NCBI RefSeq assembly: GCF_045066735.1
Contig: NZ_JBISHH010000013.1
Span: 1-64,000 of the forward strand
Direction of reading: 5' to 3'
Origin: Algibacter sp045066735
Lineage (GTDB): Bacteria > Bacteroidota > Bacteroidia > Flavobacteriales > Flavobacteriaceae
DNA length: 64,000 nt
The translations under genes and the position numbers were made by a program. Below, piece after piece: positions 6,788-15,876 of this stretch. Position 1 is the first letter of the stretch. Each line of letters begins with the position of its first letter. Below the pieces are notes generated by a model. It was not told the DNA's origin. It made no database searches and saw only the letters and a list, made by a program, of their open reading frames with translations.

Positions 6788-6956
6788 TCTATTATATGCG
6801 CACTAATATAGTAATACTTTTATTACTATTAATTACAAATTATGTACAGACTGTATCAATCTCGTAAAAATAGTATCTAAATTAATGTTCATTTTTAATT
6901 AATTATAAAATCTGAGATACATTTATTACATTTAAGCATCAAAACAAATTTAATAT

Positions 6957-8492
6957 ATGCTTAAAAAAGTTTTTGGAAGCGCCGTTTTTGGTGTTGAGGC
7001 TACAACAATTACTGTAGAAGTTAATGTAGATAAAGGTGTAGGCTATCATCTTGTAGGTTTGCCAGATAACGCTATTAAGGAAAGTAACTTTCGTATAGCG
7101 GCGGCACTTCAAAATAACGGATATAAAATCCCTGGAAAAAAAATTATAATTAATATGTCGCCTGCCGATTTACGTAAAGAAGGTTCGGCTTACGATTTAA
7201 CTTTAGCTATAGGGATTCTAGCGTCTACAGACCAAATTAAAGCAGAAGGATTAGACAAGTACTTAATAATGGGCGAGCTTTCTTTAGACGGTACTTTGCA
7301 ACCCATAAAGGGAGCCTTACCTATTGCTGTAAAGGCTAGGGAAGAAGGATACAAGGGTTTTATTCTTCCAAAGGTAAATGCTAAGGAGGCTGCCATAGTG
7401 GATAACTTAGAAGTTTATGGTGTTGATAATATTAAACAAGTTATCGACTTTTTTGATAAAGATATACCCTTAGAGCAAACAGTAATAGATACACGTAAAG
7501 AATTTGAACAGAATTTAGATTTTCCTGAGTTCGATTTTGCTGATGTAAAAGGACAAGAAGGCATTAAGCGCTGTATGGAAATTGCTGCTGCTGGTGGACA
7601 TAATATTATTTTAATAGGTCCACCTGGCGCGGGAAAGACCATGCTAGCTAAGCGCTTACCGAGTATTTTGCCTCCTATGACTTTGCATGAAGCCTTGGAA
7701 ACAACAAAAATACATTCTGTTGTTGGTAGAGTAAAAGATTCTGGTCTAATGGCACAACGACCTTTTAGAAATCCACATCACACAATTTCTAACGTAGCAT
7801 TGGTAGGCGGCGGAAGTTACCCACAACCAGGCGAAATATCAATGTCTCATAACGGAGTTTTATTTTTAGATGAATTACCAGAGTTTAAACGCGAAGTTCT
7901 CGAAGTTATGCGCCAACCGCTAGAAGATCGGGAAGTTACTATTTCTAGAGCTAAGTTTACAGTTACGTATCCATCATCGTTTATGTTGGTGGCGAGTATG
8001 AATCCGAGTCCGAGTGGTTATTTTAACGATCCAGATGCACCCGTAACATCGAGTCCTGCAGAAATGCAGCGGTATTTAAGTAAAGTTTCTGGGCCGCTTT
8101 TGGATAGAATTGATATTCATATAGAAGTTACTCCAGTGCCTTTTGAGAAATTATCGGATGATAGAAAAGGTGAAAGCTCTGTAGATATTAGAAAGCGTGT
8201 TACTAAGGCGAGACAAATACAAACCAAGCGTTTTGAAGAATCGGATAAAGTGCATTATAACGCACAAATGAATGTGAAACAAATTCGGAAATATTGCGTG
8301 CTAGATGATGCCTCAAAAGTATTATTAAAAACCGCTATGGAACGTTTAAACTTATCGGCTCGCGCTTACGATCGTATTTTGAAAGTATCAAGAACAATAG
8401 CTGATCTAGAAGGAAGTACTGATGTTAACGGTTCACATATAAGTGAAGCCATTCAATACCGCAGTTTGGATAGAGAGGGTTGGCTAGGATAG
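6957..8492 (+). CDS. YifB/ComM-family Mg-chelatase-like AAA+ ATPase
   Basis: 511 residues, full length for the family. The N-terminal Lon-substrate-binding-like (ChlI) region is followed by the ATPase with Walker A GPPGAGKT near residue 221, Walker B LFLDELPEF near residue 302, and the C-terminal Mg_chelatase_C domain. In naturally competent bacteria ComM is a helicase that extends branch migration during integration of transformed DNA; in this phylum the role is inferred. It lies immediately beside the cassette array and is intact. A decayed relative of its 3' end lies 1.1 kb downstream. Confidence 0.9.
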   Translation: MLKKVFGSAVFGVEATTITVEVNVDKGVGYHLVGLPDNAIKESNFRIAAALQNNGYKIPGKKIIINMSPADLRKEGSAYDLTLAIGILASTDQIKAEGLDKYLIMGELSLDGTLQPIKGALPIAVKAREEGYKGFILPKVNAKEAAIVDNLEVYGVDNIKQVIDFFDKDIPLEQTVIDTRKEFEQNLDFPEFDFADVKGQEGIKRCMEIAAAGGHNIILIGPPGAGKTMLAKRLPSILPPMTLHEALETTKIHSVVGRVKDSGLMAQRPFRNPHHTISNVALVGGGSYPQPGEISMSHNGVLFLDELPEFKREVLEVMRQPLEDREVTISRAKFTVTYPSSFMLVASMNPSPSGYFNDPDAPVTSSPAEMQRYLSKVSGPLLDRIDIHIEVTPVPFEKLSDDRKGESSVDIRKRVTKARQIQTKRFEESDKVHYNAQMNVKQIRKYCVLDDASKVLLKTAMERLNLSARAYDRILKVSRTIADLEGSTDVNGSHISEAIQYRSLDREGWLG

Positions 8493-8570
8493 AGTTTCTG
8501 CAAAGGCAGGAATCAGTTTTTCTTAATATCAACCTTTAGTGTTAGTCATCAGAAATCATGGTTAGAGTTA

Positions 8571-9434
8571 TTAAAAGATTTCCTCCACATGTTTTTTGAT
8601 ATTGATTGCAATTTTATCGATAGGTAAATCATTAGCGTCAAATCCAAAAGGGTCTTCAATTTCTTCGGCAATTAATTCTAAACTCGCCAATACGTAAAAC
8701 ACAAAAACAACCACAGGTACTGCATAATAGCCTAGACTAAACACATAGCCAAAAGGTAAAGTCATGATATAAAAAAAGATGAATTTTTTAAGAAAAGCAC
8801 TGTAAGAATAAGGAATAGGTGTGTTTTTGATACGTTCGCAAGCCCCACAAATATCCGTAAACGATTGTATTTCGGCATTTATAATAATAAGTTGATCGCC
8901 TGTAATTTTTTTCTGTTCGTGCAAATCGTTTACCTTCTGGAAAATCATTTTAGCGACTTGGTTCGGGTGGTGTTTGTGTTGGTCTATTTTTAAATCATCA
9001 TGATCAAAAAGTTGCAAACTCGTTTCTTTATTGTTTAAATGTTTTACTAAAATAGAAGCATAACTCGGTATTAACTTTTTAAAATAGGTTCTATCATGTT
9101 CGTCTTTTAAAATAACATGTAGTTTTATGGCTAAATTCCGACTATTATTAACTAGTGCTCCCCAAAGCTTTCTACCTTCCCACCAACGATCGTACGCAGT
9201 ATTAGTTCTAAAAACCAACAATAGGGAAATAACGAAACCTAGCATACCGTGCATTACGGTAATGTTTGATAAATGACTTTTTTCTGAAAGTTTCCAGTAT
9301 TCAAGTTCCAAATAACCAACTCCATAAGTATAAATTCCAATAAAAATCATTAAAGGGAATAGCTTTCTAAACGTATCCGATTTATGAAATCTAAAAATAA
9401 AGGTAATCCAATCTTTTGGGTTGTATTGTACCAT
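8571..9434 (-). CDS. Bestrophin-like (UPF0187) membrane channel protein
   Basis: 287 residues. Motifs of the bestrophin family: VSLLLVFRTNTAYDRWWEGR-type block (FRTNTAYDRWWEGRKLWG) near residue 75, LKHLNNKE and a C-terminal acidic IAEEIEDPFGFDANDLP, the Ca-clasp-like segment. Four membrane segments are visible (about residues 22-42, 58-76, 205-225, 228-248). Prokaryotic bestrophins are pentameric ion channels. The gene converges on yifB with 78 bases between. No operon partner on the same strand. Confidence 0.85.
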   Translation of the reverse strand: MVQYNPKDWITFIFRFHKSDTFRKLFPLMIFIGIYTYGVGYLELEYWKLSEKSHLSNITVMHGMLGFVISLLLVFRTNTAYDRWWEGRKLWGALVNNSRNLAIKLHVILKDEHDRTYFKKLIPSYASILVKHLNNKETSLQLFDHDDLKIDQHKHHPNQVAKMIFQKVNDLHEQKKITGDQLIIINAEIQSFTDICGACERIKNTPIPYSYSAFLKKFIFFYIMTLPFGYVFSLGYYAVPVVVFVFYVLASLELIAEEIEDPFGFDANDLPIDKIAINIKKHVEEIF

Positions 9435-9585
9435 AGGTAAAAGCGCCTGTTATGTATTAAATGCAAAACTATAACATATTTTACATGTATTACTTCAAAT
9501 TTAGTAAATTCTATTTTTAAGATTTTGATATTTTTTGCATTTACTTCGGCATTTTAATAATTCTGTAAATAGAATTGTACTTTCA

Positions 9586-9729
9586 AATTTATCGACTTGT
9601 ATTTTATACCGTATTTTTAAAGTATCGTTAGCAGTTGTCAATCCCATAGAAAGAGCTCAGGTTAATAGCTGCCAAATTAGTGAAGTAATTCATTGTTGTA
9701 GTTTGAACTGCGAAGGAGGGGAGTTGTAA
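9586..9729 (+). pseudogene. Decayed fragment of a yifB/comM-like 3' end
   Basis: The 47 codons from 9586 align without gaps to the last 47 codons of the yifB gene at 6957-8492. About 18 of 47 residues match, in runs such as NLS, RI-KVS, VN, ISE, SL and EG, and both end in a stop at the same place. Nothing upstream of 9586 resembles the rest of the ATPase in frame. This is best read as the remnant of a second yifB-like gene, long decayed. The rest of the 9435-9854 gap shows no other gene; a -7-like TAGTTTTG lies at 9799-9806 ahead of the next gene. Confidence 0.65.
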
Positions 9730-9854
9730 AAGTGATCTTTTTAAATAGATTTAACTATAGTATAAAAAATGATAAAAGAAAGGTAAATAAATTTTTAGTA
9801 GTTTTGCAGCCGAAACATTGAAGTTTCTTTTACATTATTTTCAATAAAATAAAA

Positions 9855-10694
9855 ATGAGTACAGAAAAAAAAGTATGGTTTATTACTGGTGTATCATCAG
9901 GATTAGGTAAACAGTTGGCTAAAGAGGTTTTATCTCAAGGACAAATTGTGGTTGGGACTTTTAGAAAGCAAGACCAAGTAGAGGCGTTTAACAATGAAAG
10001 TCCAGGGAATTCTTTTGGTGTACTTATAGATGTGGCTTCAACCCAAATGATTATTGATGGTATTAAAACTATTTATGATAAATTAGGGAAGATTGATGTT
10101 GTTGTAAATAATGCTGGTTATGGTATTATGGGAAGTGTTGAAGAGATTTCTGATGAAGAAGTAAGAAGACAGTTTGAAGTAAACGTTTTTGGTGTTTTAA
10201 CAACCATTAGAGAAATATTACCACAAATGCGCAAGCAACGTTCTGGTCATATTATAAATATAACTTCTATAGCAGGACGTATAGGTTCTCAAGGATTAGG
10301 GATTTACAATGGTTCTAAATTTGCTTTAGAAGGTATTGGTGAAGCTTTAGCAGCAGAATTAAAGCCTTTAAATATTAAAGTAACAAACGTTGAGCCTGGA
10401 CCATTTAGAACAGAATGGGCAGGAAGTTCAGCAGCTTACGATAACACAAAAATTGAAGATTACGAAAGCACAGTAGGTGAGCGTATAAGAGGTTTACAAG
10501 GCTTAAGTGGAAACCAGCCAGGAGATCCAGAAAAAGCGGCAGATGCTATTTATAAATTAGCTCAGTTAGAAGAGGCTCCTGTGCATTTACCTTTAGGTAA
10601 AATTGCTTATGAGGTTTTCGGAAAAGTAAATAATGGATTAATTGAAGAATTAGCTAAGTTTGAACACTTAGGTAAAGATTGTGATTTCGAATAG
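9855..10694 (+). CDS. SDR-family NAD(P)-dependent oxidoreductase
   Basis: 279 residues. Classical short-chain dehydrogenase features: TGVSSGLG cofactor loop near residue 11, VNNAGYG near residue 90, catalytic Ser in INITSIAGR and the YNGSK pair near residue 151. The C-terminal extension GLQGLSGNQPGDPEKAADAI is typical of the subgroup often annotated as oxidoreductase acting on unspecified carbonyls. Substrate unknown. It stands alone, followed by a strong terminator. Confidence 0.85.
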   Translation: MSTEKKVWFITGVSSGLGKQLAKEVLSQGQIVVGTFRKQDQVEAFNNESPGNSFGVLIDVASTQMIIDGIKTIYDKLGKIDVVVNNAGYGIMGSVEEISDEEVRRQFEVNVFGVLTTIREILPQMRKQRSGHIINITSIAGRIGSQGLGIYNGSKFALEGIGEALAAELKPLNIKVTNVEPGPFRTEWAGSSAAYDNTKIEDYESTVGERIRGLQGLSGNQPGDPEKAADAIYKLAQLEEAPVHLPLGKIAYEVFGKVNNGLIEELAKFEHLGKDCDFE

Positions 10695-10722
10695 GTTCTT
10701 TTAACCCATTTTATAAATATTT

Positions 10723-10750
10723 AAAAACCGCCTTTTGGGCGGTTTTTTTT
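10723..10750 (+). terminator. Rho-independent terminator after the SDR gene
   Basis: AAAACCGCC-TTTTG-GGCGGTTTTTTTT: nine-base GC-rich stem with a short loop and a T-run. The remaining 10751-11010 stretch shows no gene. Confidence 0.9.
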
Positions 10751-11014
10751 GTGTAAAGAATTATTTAACTATTTTAATTTTTCTATAAGTAATTTTATAA
10801 AGGTGGTTTTTACAAGTGCTAGTTTCAATCTAATTTCTGTTTTTATCGGTGTAAGTAGTTGTAATATAGGTGTTTGGTGAGTAGTGTAAATACCCTGTAG
10901 TTTCAGGCACTAGAGATTTCAATATCTAGTACTATTTTTCAATAGCCTTCTATATATTCGCTTTAAAACATTTTGCACAGTGTTGTTCGTTGGGTGATTT
11001 GGTTTTTTTTGTTT

Positions 11015-11063
11015 AATAATGCAACACAATTGCAATAAATTATTGCAATTGTGTTGCATTATT
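11015..11063. promoter_or_regulatory. Two 15-bp operators forming a 49-bp inverted repeat
   Basis: Perfect 23-base arms (starting AATAATGCAACAC) separated by AAT. Each arm contains a 15-mer of the form TGCAA-N5-TTGCA: TGCAACACAATTGCA at 11020-11034 and TGCAATTGTGTTGCA at 11044-11058. The second overlaps the -33 element of the promoter. The size and dyad symmetry suit a Fur/Zur-family dimer (inference from the metal-related genes downstream). Confidence 0.75.
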
Positions 11064-11083
11064 GTAAAAACATGATATATTTG
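11054..11083 (+). promoter_or_regulatory. Promoter of the putative metal-uptake operon
   Basis: Bacteroidota-type promoter: -33 TTG at 11054-11056, 19-base spacer, -7 TATATTTG at 11076-11083 (consensus TAnnTTTG). Operators overlap the -33 and follow the start point, as expected for repression. Confidence 0.7.
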
Positions 11084-11096
11084 CAAATCTAACTAA

Positions 11097-11111
11097 TGCG
11101 ACAATGTTGCA
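11097..11111. promoter_or_regulatory. Third operator, just after the transcription start
   Basis: TGCGACAATGTTGCA has the same TGCRA-N5-TTGCA layout as the two upstream operators and lies about 14 bases beyond the -7 element. Confidence 0.65.
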
Positions 11112-11192
11112 TTAAGGGGTGTTGATATAATTGTAGGAAGTTAGCAAATACAAAGTTTAATGGCTCCTTAATCATGTTTTTATAAATTTTAA

Positions 11193-11573
11193 ATGAAGAT
11201 TAAAAATAACACAGTTGATATTATTGCTTTTTCTAGTTCGTTAGTTTGCGCTGTTCACTGTGCTGCTATACCGCTTATAGTTTCATTTTCTTCCTTAGGT
11301 AGTTTACAATTTTTAGAAAATCCATTAATAGAGTGGACTTTTATAAGTTTTGGTGTTGTATTTGTTTTAATCTCGCTTTGGCCGAGTTATAAAAACGCAC
11401 ATAATAAATTAATGCCTTTGCTTTATGCCTTATTTGGCTTTTTATTTATTGCATTAGGGAGGTTTGATTTAAATGAATTGTGGGAAGTTAGCAATACCGT
11501 TTTAGGTGCTACTTTAGTTTCGCTAGCTCACTATTTTAATTGGAAGTTATTACAACAAATTAAAGAAAATTAG
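11193..11573 (+). CDS. MerC domain-containing membrane protein
   Basis: 126 residues with four membrane helices. The first helix region carries the MerC-type motif CAVHCAAIPL, where the two Cys would bind metal. MerC proteins were described as mercury importers, but in this phylum MerC-like proteins commonly accompany zinc-type uptake genes. It is the first gene behind the triple-operator promoter and is followed by a His/Cys-rich peptide and a TonB-dependent receptor, so a role in import or trafficking of a divalent metal, likely zinc, is inferred. Confidence 0.8.
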   Translation: MKIKNNTVDIIAFSSSLVCAVHCAAIPLIVSFSSLGSLQFLENPLIEWTFISFGVVFVLISLWPSYKNAHNKLMPLLYALFGFLFIALGRFDLNELWEVSNTVLGATLVSLAHYFNWKLLQQIKEN

Positions 11574-11626
11574 AAACATTAATTTTTTTAATAGATATCG
11601 TTTAAAGGTCGTGTTATTATAAATAA

Positions 11627-11935
11627 ATGAAAACCAATCGCATAAAAAATAGTATAACTTATTTTTTACTTGTTATTTTCTTCTCAATGAAAATGGCGGG
11701 GTTTCATGCACTGTCTCATTCCGACGATGGCGATCATGCTATACATTGCGATATTTGTGATCATGTAATAACAAATAATTTAACACCTGCACTTACGCCT
11801 GTTTTTTCTGATTTTGACTTAGAGTATATCGAATTTATTCAGAACAATGAGGTAAGCAATACTTACGACTTTATTGTTGTGGGCATAAACTCTAAAGATC
11901 AGCTCTTTTCTAGACCTCCACCTTTTTTGCTATAA
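11627..11935 (+). CDS. Small exported His/Cys-rich protein
   Basis: 102 residues. An N-terminal hydrophobic segment (about residues 10-27) is followed by HALSHSDDGDHAIHCDICDH, a dense cluster of His, Asp and two Cys (CDIC) suited to metal binding, and a polar tail ending RPPPFLL. No named family. Position between a MerC-like gene and a TonB-dependent receptor, all behind a metal-type operator, suggests a periplasmic metal-binding accessory. 11936-12131 contains no gene. Confidence 0.7.
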   Translation: MKTNRIKNSITYFLLVIFFSMKMAGFHALSHSDDGDHAIHCDICDHVITNNLTPALTPVFSDFDLEYIEFIQNNEVSNTYDFIVVGINSKDQLFSRPPPFLL

Positions 11936-12131
11936 GTTACCTTTTCGTTTAAGCGTTTAATAGTAGAGCTATGTAATTTTGTAATTAATTACTAAAGCAT
12001 TGCTTAAAATATTTCGTTTTCTTTCAATAAACCAAGTGCTTGGTTCAGTAAGGATACAAATAACTTTCTCGTTTAGGTTTTTCCTTTATTCTTTTTAAAG
12101 TATAATTTTTGAAATCTTACAGCATTTTATC

Positions 12132-14501
12132 ATGTTTCATAAAACTCTCAGTATATGGCTATATTTTAGCCTATGCACTATAGCTTTTTCTCAAAATTCT
12201 TTTAACATAAAAGGTTCTGTAGTAAATGCACAAACGTTACAGCCTATAGGTGGTGTTAATATTATAGGTGATGGCTTATTTTCAGTTTCTACTGATAAAG
12301 GACTATTCAGTATAAAAAATGTCGCTAAGGGTCATTATGCTTTAAATGTATCCTGTATTGGTTATACTCCAAAAACCGTTATTGTACATGTAGAACTACA
12401 AATGAAGGATATTTCTATTAAGCTAGATGAAGCTATAACAAGCTTAGACGAGATAGAGGTGAATGGAAAAACTAAACATAGGCTAGCTAAAGAATTTTCT
12501 ACAATAACGTATAATGTATCAAAAGAGTTTTTAGAACAGAACAGAGAAAATAGCTTAATGCAAACCCTGAGTAAAATACCAGGTGTAACTACTATTAGTA
12601 TTGGTTCTGGGCAATCTAAACCTGTAATTAGGGGATTAGGTTTTAATAGGGTAGCCGTTGTACAAAATGGAATAAAGCACGAAGCGCAGCAATGGGGTAA
12701 CGATCACGGGTTAGAAATAGACCAATATGGTATAGAGAATATACAAATTATAAAAGGACCAGCATCTTTAGTTTACGGATCGGATGCTATAGCTGGTGTT
12801 GTAGATATACAGCCGAACAAAATACCAAATTTAAACTCGTTTAGCGGAGAGGTTAACCTTTTGGGAGAAAGTAATAATAATTTACTTGGTGTATCGGCAG
12901 GTGTAAAAGCGAGAAAGAAAAACTGGTATTACAGAAGTAGGTTAACTTATAGAGATTACGGCGATTACAAGGTGCCTACCGATAAAATTAATTATGAAAA
13001 TTATGTTTTTGAGCTTCATGACAATCATTTAAGAAATACTGCAGGTAGAGAGGCTAATGCTAGTTTTAACATAGGTTATGTTGCTGATGGTATAAAATCG
13101 GAAACATCGTTTAGTAATGTGAATGCAAAAAACGGTTTTTTTGCTAACGCCCATGGTTTAGAAGTAAGAACCTCTAGTATAGATTACGATGCTTCTAGTA
13201 GGGATGTCGATTTGCCTTATCATACCGTAAATCATTTTAAAATCACTAATAATACATCTATAGATCTCGGTAACCACAAATTGCTATTAGATCTTGGTTA
13301 CCAAAACAATAACAGAGAAGAACACTCGGAGCCTGTGCCACATGGTTATATGCCTGCACCTCCAGATACTAAAGAGCGTGAGTTTAATAAAAACACGTAC
13401 GCTTTAAATGTAAAAGATGCTTTTAAAACAAATGAAAGACATGATATAGTTTTTGGAATAAACACCGAGTATCAAAATAACAATATTGGTGGATGGGGGT
13501 TTTTAATTCCTGAATATACGCGTTTTACTGTAGGCGCCTTTGGTTACGATCAATTTGAAATTAATCCCGATTTACATTTGTTAACGGGTGTACGATACGA
13601 TTTTGGTCAAGTCAATACGCAGTCTTATGTAGATTGGTTTCCTTCTATTAGAAACAATGATGATAATACAGTATCTAATGTTTTTTTACAACGTTCTCAA
13701 GATAAAAATTTAAACTTTAGTAATGTAAGTGCATCGGTTGGGTTAAGTTATTTGCACAACCACACAACTTATAAAATCAATATAGGGAAGAGCTTCAGAA
13801 TGCCTTTATCTAATGAGTTGGCATCAGATGGTGTTAACTACCATATGTATCGTTACGAGAGGGGTAATTTAGATTTAGATCCGGAAGAATCGTATCAATT
13901 GGATTTAGAAATAAACCATGCGGCAAAACAGTATAGTTTGGGTATTAGCCCTTTTATTAATTTTTTCGAGAATTATATCTATTTAAATCCAACATCTAAT
14001 TATTACGAAACTTTACAGATTTATGAATATACCCAAGCTAAGGTTTTTAGAATTGGGGGCGAGGTGAGCGCGAGCACGACGGCATTTAAAAACCTAACGT
14101 TAAATGCATCGGCAGAATATGTGTATTCTCGACAAACTACCGGACCTAAAAAGAACTTTACACTGCCTTTTTCTCCGCCATTATCAGGTCTGTTTTCTGC
14201 AAGTTATCAGTTTAAGGATATTTTCTTTTTATGTAAACCACAGTTAAGCGCCGATTATAAAGTAACGGCAGATCAAAATGAAATTGTACCGCCAGAAGAA
14301 GTAACAAGTGGTTACCAATTGTTAAACATGGCTTTTACATCAAACATATACATGTTTAATAAAAATGAACCTGTAGAAATGCGTTTAAAATTAAATAATG
14401 CATTCAATACAAAATATTTCGACCACACGAGTTTCTATAGATTAATAGATGTTCCCGAGGCAGGAAGAAATGTATCAATCTCTTTAACAATACCTTTTTA
14501 A
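12132..14501 (+). CDS. TonB-dependent receptor, putative metal uptake
   Basis: 789 residues. Signal peptide ending CTIAFSQ; a carboxypeptidase-regulatory-like domain (residues ~24-105, GSVVNAQTLQPIGGVNIIG); plug domain (~residues 125-230, with IPGVTTISIGSGQSKPVIRG and IKGPASLVYGSDAIAGVVD); then the 22-strand barrel ending in a terminal Phe (SISLTIPF). Loops contain His-rich pieces (HSEPVPHGYM, QQWGNDHG) similar in style to zinc receptors. Cotranscribed with the MerC-like and His-rich genes and followed by DUF4625 lipoproteins. Substrate zinc or another divalent metal is inferred. Confidence 0.85.
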   Translation: MFHKTLSIWLYFSLCTIAFSQNSFNIKGSVVNAQTLQPIGGVNIIGDGLFSVSTDKGLFSIKNVAKGHYALNVSCIGYTPKTVIVHVELQMKDISIKLDEAITSLDEIEVNGKTKHRLAKEFSTITYNVSKEFLEQNRENSLMQTLSKIPGVTTISIGSGQSKPVIRGLGFNRVAVVQNGIKHEAQQWGNDHGLEIDQYGIENIQIIKGPASLVYGSDAIAGVVDIQPNKIPNLNSFSGEVNLLGESNNNLLGVSAGVKARKKNWYYRSRLTYRDYGDYKVPTDKINYENYVFELHDNHLRNTAGREANASFNIGYVADGIKSETSFSNVNAKNGFFANAHGLEVRTSSIDYDASSRDVDLPYHTVNHFKITNNTSIDLGNHKLLLDLGYQNNNREEHSEPVPHGYMPAPPDTKEREFNKNTYALNVKDAFKTNERHDIVFGINTEYQNNNIGGWGFLIPEYTRFTVGAFGYDQFEINPDLHLLTGVRYDFGQVNTQSYVDWFPSIRNNDDNTVSNVFLQRSQDKNLNFSNVSASVGLSYLHNHTTYKINIGKSFRMPLSNELASDGVNYHMYRYERGNLDLDPEESYQLDLEINHAAKQYSLGISPFINFFENYIYLNPTSNYYETLQIYEYTQAKVFRIGGEVSASTTAFKNLTLNASAEYVYSRQTTGPKKNFTLPFSPPLSGLFSASYQFKDIFFLCKPQLSADYKVTADQNEIVPPEEVTSGYQLLNMAFTSNIYMFNKNEPVEMRLKLNNAFNTKYFDHTSFYRLIDVPEAGRNVSISLTIPF

Positions 14502-14532
14502 ATCAATACAATTAATTATTAAAATCAAACAA

Positions 14533-15321
14533 ATGAAAACAATTATTATGAAAGCAAATTTTAAAGTATTAGCATTTACTGCTATTTTCGGACTCTTATT
14601 AAACTCTTGTAGTAGCGATGATGATGGCGATGTGCTAGACGCTCCTGTTATTTCTGAATTTGAATATGGCGAAGGTTCTACACATTCTACAGATTTAGTT
14701 GCTTATAAAGGTTCAGATATTCATTTAGAAGCAGAAATTTATGCAGAGGCCGTAGTAAGCAGTATTACACTTTCTATTCATGCTCACGATTTAACAGTTG
14801 GAGACGATGAGGTAGATTGGGATTTTGAGCAAGTATATACAGATGCCGATTATTTAGTGATTAACCCTACGTTTCATGAACATGTAGATGTGCCTGCTAA
14901 TATTCCTTCTGGAGAATATCATATTGAGTTAACAGTGGTTGATGAGAATGGTAACAGTACAGAAATAGAAGGATATCTTCAAATTTTAGATAAAATTGCA
15001 ATAAGTGAGGTTTCTATCGATTCTACAGTAGCACGTGGTAGTGATTTTCATGTAGAATTTATGATTGATGCAGTAAACGGTATCCATAATATTACAGTTG
15101 ATTTTCATGCCGATGGCGTTACTGTAGGTGAAGGTGAAGTAGAATGGGATTACGAAGAAGAATTTTTAGAGGGTTACCACGAAGAAACTTCTATTGAATT
15201 CCATGAGCATTTTGATGTGCCTGCGACGGCACCAGCTGGAGAATACCACTTAATGTTTACAGTTGAAGATGAAGATGGAAACACAAAAACATATGAAACT
15301 CATATAGATATTACAGAATAA
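14533..15321 (+). CDS. DUF4625 lipoprotein, two tandem domains, His-rich
   Basis: 262 residues. Signal peptide with lipobox LLNSC (start could be the ATG at 14533 or the one at 14551). Two homologous halves follow: SITLSIHAHDLTVGDDEVDW...FHEHVDVPANIPSGEYHIEL and NITVDFHADGVTVGEGEVEW...FHEHFDVPATAPAGEYHLMF. Each half has a His-x-His, an Asp/Glu-rich strand and the HEHxDVP motif, with probable beta-sandwich folds. It lies 31 bases after the TonB receptor gene and is probably its surface or periplasmic partner. Confidence 0.8.
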   Translation: MKTIIMKANFKVLAFTAIFGLLLNSCSSDDDGDVLDAPVISEFEYGEGSTHSTDLVAYKGSDIHLEAEIYAEAVVSSITLSIHAHDLTVGDDEVDWDFEQVYTDADYLVINPTFHEHVDVPANIPSGEYHIELTVVDENGNSTEIEGYLQILDKIAISEVSIDSTVARGSDFHVEFMIDAVNGIHNITVDFHADGVTVGEGEVEWDYEEEFLEGYHEETSIEFHEHFDVPATAPAGEYHLMFTVEDEDGNTKTYETHIDITE

Positions 15322-15334
15322 TAAATATAATTAT

Positions 15335-15365
15335 GCCGTGTAGCATGTAATGTATGCTATGCGGC
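15335..15365 (+). other. Hairpin between the two lipoprotein genes
   Basis: GCCGTGTAGCAT (15335-15346) and ATGCTATGCGGC (15354-15365) pair at 10 of 12 positions around a 7-base loop. No T-run follows, so it is a processing or partial termination/stability element rather than a full terminator (inference). Confidence 0.55.
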
Positions 15366-15381
15366 TATTAAAACAAATAAA

Positions 15382-15864
15382 ATGAAATTAATAGCAAAAT
15401 ATAATTACCTTATAGTATTACTTGTTTTAATATTAGCATCATGTTCTAATGATGATAGTACTAATAAGGATGAAGAAAAGCCAACAATAAGTGTAAATTA
15501 TACTGATGGTTTTCCACAAGGTTGTGAGGAACTTACAAAAGGAGAAACCTATACTTTTAAAGCATTGGTTACAGATAATAAAGCGTTAGCAGCGTACAGT
15601 TTAGATATTCACCATAATTTTGATCACCATACGCACGACGACCAAGGCGCAACCTGCGATTTAGGTGTAGTAAAAGAGTCTGTAAATCCATTTATTTATA
15701 TAGAGAATTTTTCTATAGAAGAAGGTTTAACGTCTTATGAAATAAATATTAGTATTACAATTCCAGAAGATATTGATACAGGCGATTACCACTGCGCTTA
15801 CTCGGTGACAGATTTAACTGGTTGGCAAGCTAGAACTTCTATAGATATTAAAATTATAGAATAG
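15382..15864 (+). CDS. DUF4625 lipoprotein, single domain
   Basis: 160 residues. Signal peptide with lipobox LASC; one DUF4625-like domain with DIHHNFDHHTHDD, a striking His/Asp cluster, plus the SGDYH-like segment DTGDYHCAYSVTDLTG. Two Cys near residues 50 and 98 might form a disulfide. It is shorter than the upstream two-domain paralogue and closes the operon. Metal binding is inferred from the His cluster. Confidence 0.8.
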   Translation: MKLIAKYNYLIVLLVLILASCSNDDSTNKDEEKPTISVNYTDGFPQGCEELTKGETYTFKALVTDNKALAAYSLDIHHNFDHHTHDDQGATCDLGVVKESVNPFIYIENFSIEEGLTSYEINISITIPEDIDTGDYHCAYSVTDLTGWQARTSIDIKIIE

Positions 15865-15876
15865 TAAATAAGTTCA

